Made by a program: the position numbers and the translations under genes. Shown here piece by piece: positions 12,321 to 13,929 of a DNA stretch of 13,929 nt. Origin of the DNA: an uncultured Megamonas sp. (GTDB lineage Bacteria > Bacillota > Negativicutes > Selenomonadales > Selenomonadaceae). The stretch is taken from assembly GCA_900554895.1 (NCBI GenBank), contig USIX01000053.1, positions 1 to 13,929 of the forward strand, given 5' to 3'. The notes beneath the pieces were generated by a model, which searched no databases, was not told where the DNA came from, and worked only from the letters and a program-made list of their open reading frames with translations. Every line of letters starts with the position of its first letter. The stretch's first letter is position 1.

Positions 12321-13788
12321 ATTCTTCAACTCCTTTAATAAAATTCAAAGTATTTTCATCGTATTGGTTCCTACTATAACTTGTTCTAATTAATTTTTTC
12401 TTAATATCTATATAAGTTGAACCATTACTGCCTATATAACAATAGTACTGTCCATTCCAACGAATTAAAGTACATATAGCTTCGTTTATAAAGGTTTCCG
12501 CTTCCTGTCTTGTTACATTATGGTCGCGTTCCTTGTTTATATGATTGTCATCAAAAGATAAGTCGTTAAACGGTATTTTTAGTTTTTCCGGCGGGTATTT
12601 TACCTGTTCAAACTTTATTTTATATTTTTTAGCTAATTCTTCTATCTTCTCTTTTATTATACCATTTTCCGGCTTGATATTTAAGTCTTTCAGCCGTGTT
12701 TTTGCGTAATCAGTGGAATAATGTCTTGCATAATTGCGCCAGTCAGCACCGTTTTGCCATGCTTTTAAACCGTCTAATCCCAGAACTTTATACTGCTCCT
12801 GTTTTGGCAGAGATTTGAGCCATTCGTCGCCTGCTTCTTTGATGTTGTCTTTTTGCGTTTTGCCTTTGAGTTCGGATTTGTAAACGGGTGCAAGATGACA
12901 AAGGCAGTGCGGATGAACGGGCAGGTTCGGTATTTTGTCTTTCGGAAAAATTCCTTTGCCGAGCCCGTACATATCGGCTTTGGCGTACATATCGCAGATA
13001 TCGAAAACGGGGTGGCGGCTGGCTAATTTCCATTTATGTGCTATTACACGCTCATTGTCCTCATATTTTCTCAGATAACCGTCAAGCCATGCCCGTGCGC
13101 TCTCGGTCCTTGCGATGCGCTCCGCTGTGTAGCGAGTTTTTTCCTCGACAGCAACTTTTACGGCGTTTTCAAGGGCTTTTTCGGAATGTTTTTCTACTGC
13201 GTCAATAAGCTGTGAGTATGCCGCTTTGAGTGCTTTTGTCGGCGCGCCGTTTTTAGCAAGGTGGTCAACTTTGCGCCTTGTCTGCCGGCAAAGTTTCGAC
13301 AGTCCCGGAAGGTCGGAGCGTCTGGCAAATACCGCTAAATCATTGATGTATTTCGGTAGTTCCTGCTTGCGGATTACGTTATCTGAAGTATTGTAACCGT
13401 CATAAAGCTTCATTGCGGTTTGATGGGCGTGCCTGTTCAGTGCAATCTGCGCCTGCACTGTGCTAATTATATTTTGACGCATCTGTTTTTGCGTGCCGTG
13501 CAGTTTTTCCGACAACTTCATGCCGGAGCCGTCCCATTCACTTTCAAGCGGCTTTAACAGCGGTATAGTTTTCACGCCTGCACCGATTGCTGCGCCCTCT
13601 CTTATCGCCGTTTCAATATTTTCTGTCAGAAAATCGTTTAAGCCTACGTTGACAAGTGCCTGATTTACGGCTTTAGTCAAATTCCAGCCGTCGTTGATGT
13701 ATCCTAGCAGCGTTTCAATGAGTTTCGGCGCAAGCTCGCCGTATTTGGTCGTAAATTCCGCGATAACGCTCTGTACAGGTGAGTTCAT
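12301..13788 (-). CDS. MuF-type minor head protein with C-terminal nuclease/toxin domain
   Basis: 495 residues, ATG 13788 overlapping the portal stop (TAATG), with AGGTGA upstream. Residues ~1-215 are helical. Residues ~220-302 are the MuF / phage head morphogenesis core (AERIARTESARAWLDGYL, HKWKLASRHPVFDICDMYAKADMYG, VHPHCLCHLAPV), with the Cys/His cluster usual for the family. Residues ~303-380 are a conserved linker. Residues ~381-495 are a separate AT-rich domain (FDDNHINKERDHNVTRQEAETFI, GSNGSTYIDIKKKLIRTSYS) that resembles phage PBECR-type (barnase-EndoU-colicin E5/D-RelE fold) RNases. His416, His423 and Arg468 are candidate catalytic residues. MuF proteins sit at the portal inside the head, and some are injected with DNA. 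The linker is duplicated in the spare cassette. Confidence 0.88.
   Translation of the reverse strand: MNSPVQSVIAEFTTKYGELAPKLIETLLGYINDGWNLTKAVNQALVNVGLNDFLTENIETAIREGAAIGAGVKTIPLLKPLESEWDGSGMKLSEKLHGTQKQMRQNIISTVQAQIALNRHAHQTAMKLYDGYNTSDNVIRKQELPKYINDLAVFARRSDLPGLSKLCRQTRRKVDHLAKNGAPTKALKAAYSQLIDAVEKHSEKALENAVKVAVEEKTRYTAERIARTESARAWLDGYLRKYEDNERVIAHKWKLASRHPVFDICDMYAKADMYGLGKGIFPKDKIPNLPVHPHCLCHLAPVYKSELKGKTQKDNIKEAGDEWLKSLPKQEQYKVLGLDGLKAWQNGADWRNYARHYSTDYAKTRLKDLNIKPENGIIKEKIEELAKKYKIKFEQVKYPPEKLKIPFNDLSFDDNHINKERDHNVTRQEAETFINEAICTLIRWNGQYYCYIGSNGSTYIDIKKKLIRTSYSRNQYDENTLNFIKGVEEYGTKNN
12651..12958 (-). repeat. MuF homology block, active-gene copy
   Basis: This is the partner of 11689-11996 (308 bp, no gaps, about 89% identity). 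It ends within GGNATAATAAAAG, just before the toxin domain begins. Crossing over here and in the downstream repeats would replace the toxin end and its partner gene together. Confidence 0.95.
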
Positions 13789-13929
13789 TATTCATCACCT
13801 ACTAAATTGCCGCCAATCGGCGGATTACTCTGCATTTTATTTTCCTGCTGCTCTTTAAGCGAAGATACCACTTCATCAAAACGCAGCGCATCCATATCCG
13901 GAAAGCATACGGTCAGAACCTTTTTAAGC
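13788..13929 (-). CDS. C-terminal end of portal protein, partial
   Basis: Only 46 codons and the stop are inside the window. The frame is open to the right edge (LKKVLTVCFPDMDALRFDEVVSSLKEQ, then QSNPPIGGNLVGDE). The polar, proline- and glycine-containing tail resembles the flexible ends of phage portal proteins. The gene directly before a MuF protein, with overlapping stop and start codons, is nearly always the portal, which forms the dodecameric DNA gate. The assignment rests mainly on this position. Confidence 0.6.
   Translation of the reverse strand, partial: LKKVLTVCFPDMDALRFDEVVSSLKEQQENKMQSNPPIGGNLVGDE

Noticed and set aside
1..13929. CRISPR array, tRNA, integrase, attachment site or insertion sequence
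   Set aside because: None was seen: no regularly spaced short repeats, cloverleaf, recombinase or transposase frame in the window.

Overview
This window is the structural-gene region of a tailed temperate phage (prophage). Everything except one small two-gene cassette is read on the minus strand, so late-gene order runs from right to left. The strong AGGAGG ribosome binding sites, the moderate-to-low GC content and the family types point to a low-GC Bacillota host. My impression is Negativicutes or a related gut lineage, but nothing here proves the genus. No integrase, lysis, replication or tRNA gene is present.

Head end (13929 down to 7862): the portal C-terminus overlaps a 495-residue MuF-type minor head protein (12301-13788). 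Its last ~115 residues look like an exchangeable nuclease/toxin domain. A small Cys-rich gene overlaps the MuF end (12078-12320). Next comes an apparently silent spare cassette: a second, start-less MuF tail with a different toxin-like end (11420-12010) and its own small downstream partner (11169-11423). The spare shares a gap-free 308-bp block (about 89% identical by hand count) with the active gene. A perfect 46-bp direct repeat carrying an intrinsic terminator and a ribosome binding site lies on each side of it. A DUF4406 / deoxyribosyltransferase-like gene, a collagen-like head-fibre gene, a scaffold, a P22-type coat protein and a gp10-like protein follow.

Tail end (7858 down to 1): head-tail connector, tail terminator and tail-tube proteins; two overlapping tail-assembly-chaperone genes joined at an A8 run that looks like a -1 frameshift site; a 1210-residue tape measure; then DUF2460 and DUF2163 proteins, the distal-tail pair familiar from gene transfer agents. 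Between those last two genes a HicA-HicB toxin-antitoxin cassette is inserted on the opposite strand. It has its own promoter, operator-like repeats and terminator.

The most interesting system is the MuF polymorphic-toxin locus with its stored alternative toxin end. It resembles the rhs/cdiA 'orphan tip' arrangement but sits in a phage capsid gene. Several intrinsic terminators inside the late operon also raise the question of how the capsid and tail genes downstream of them are transcribed.
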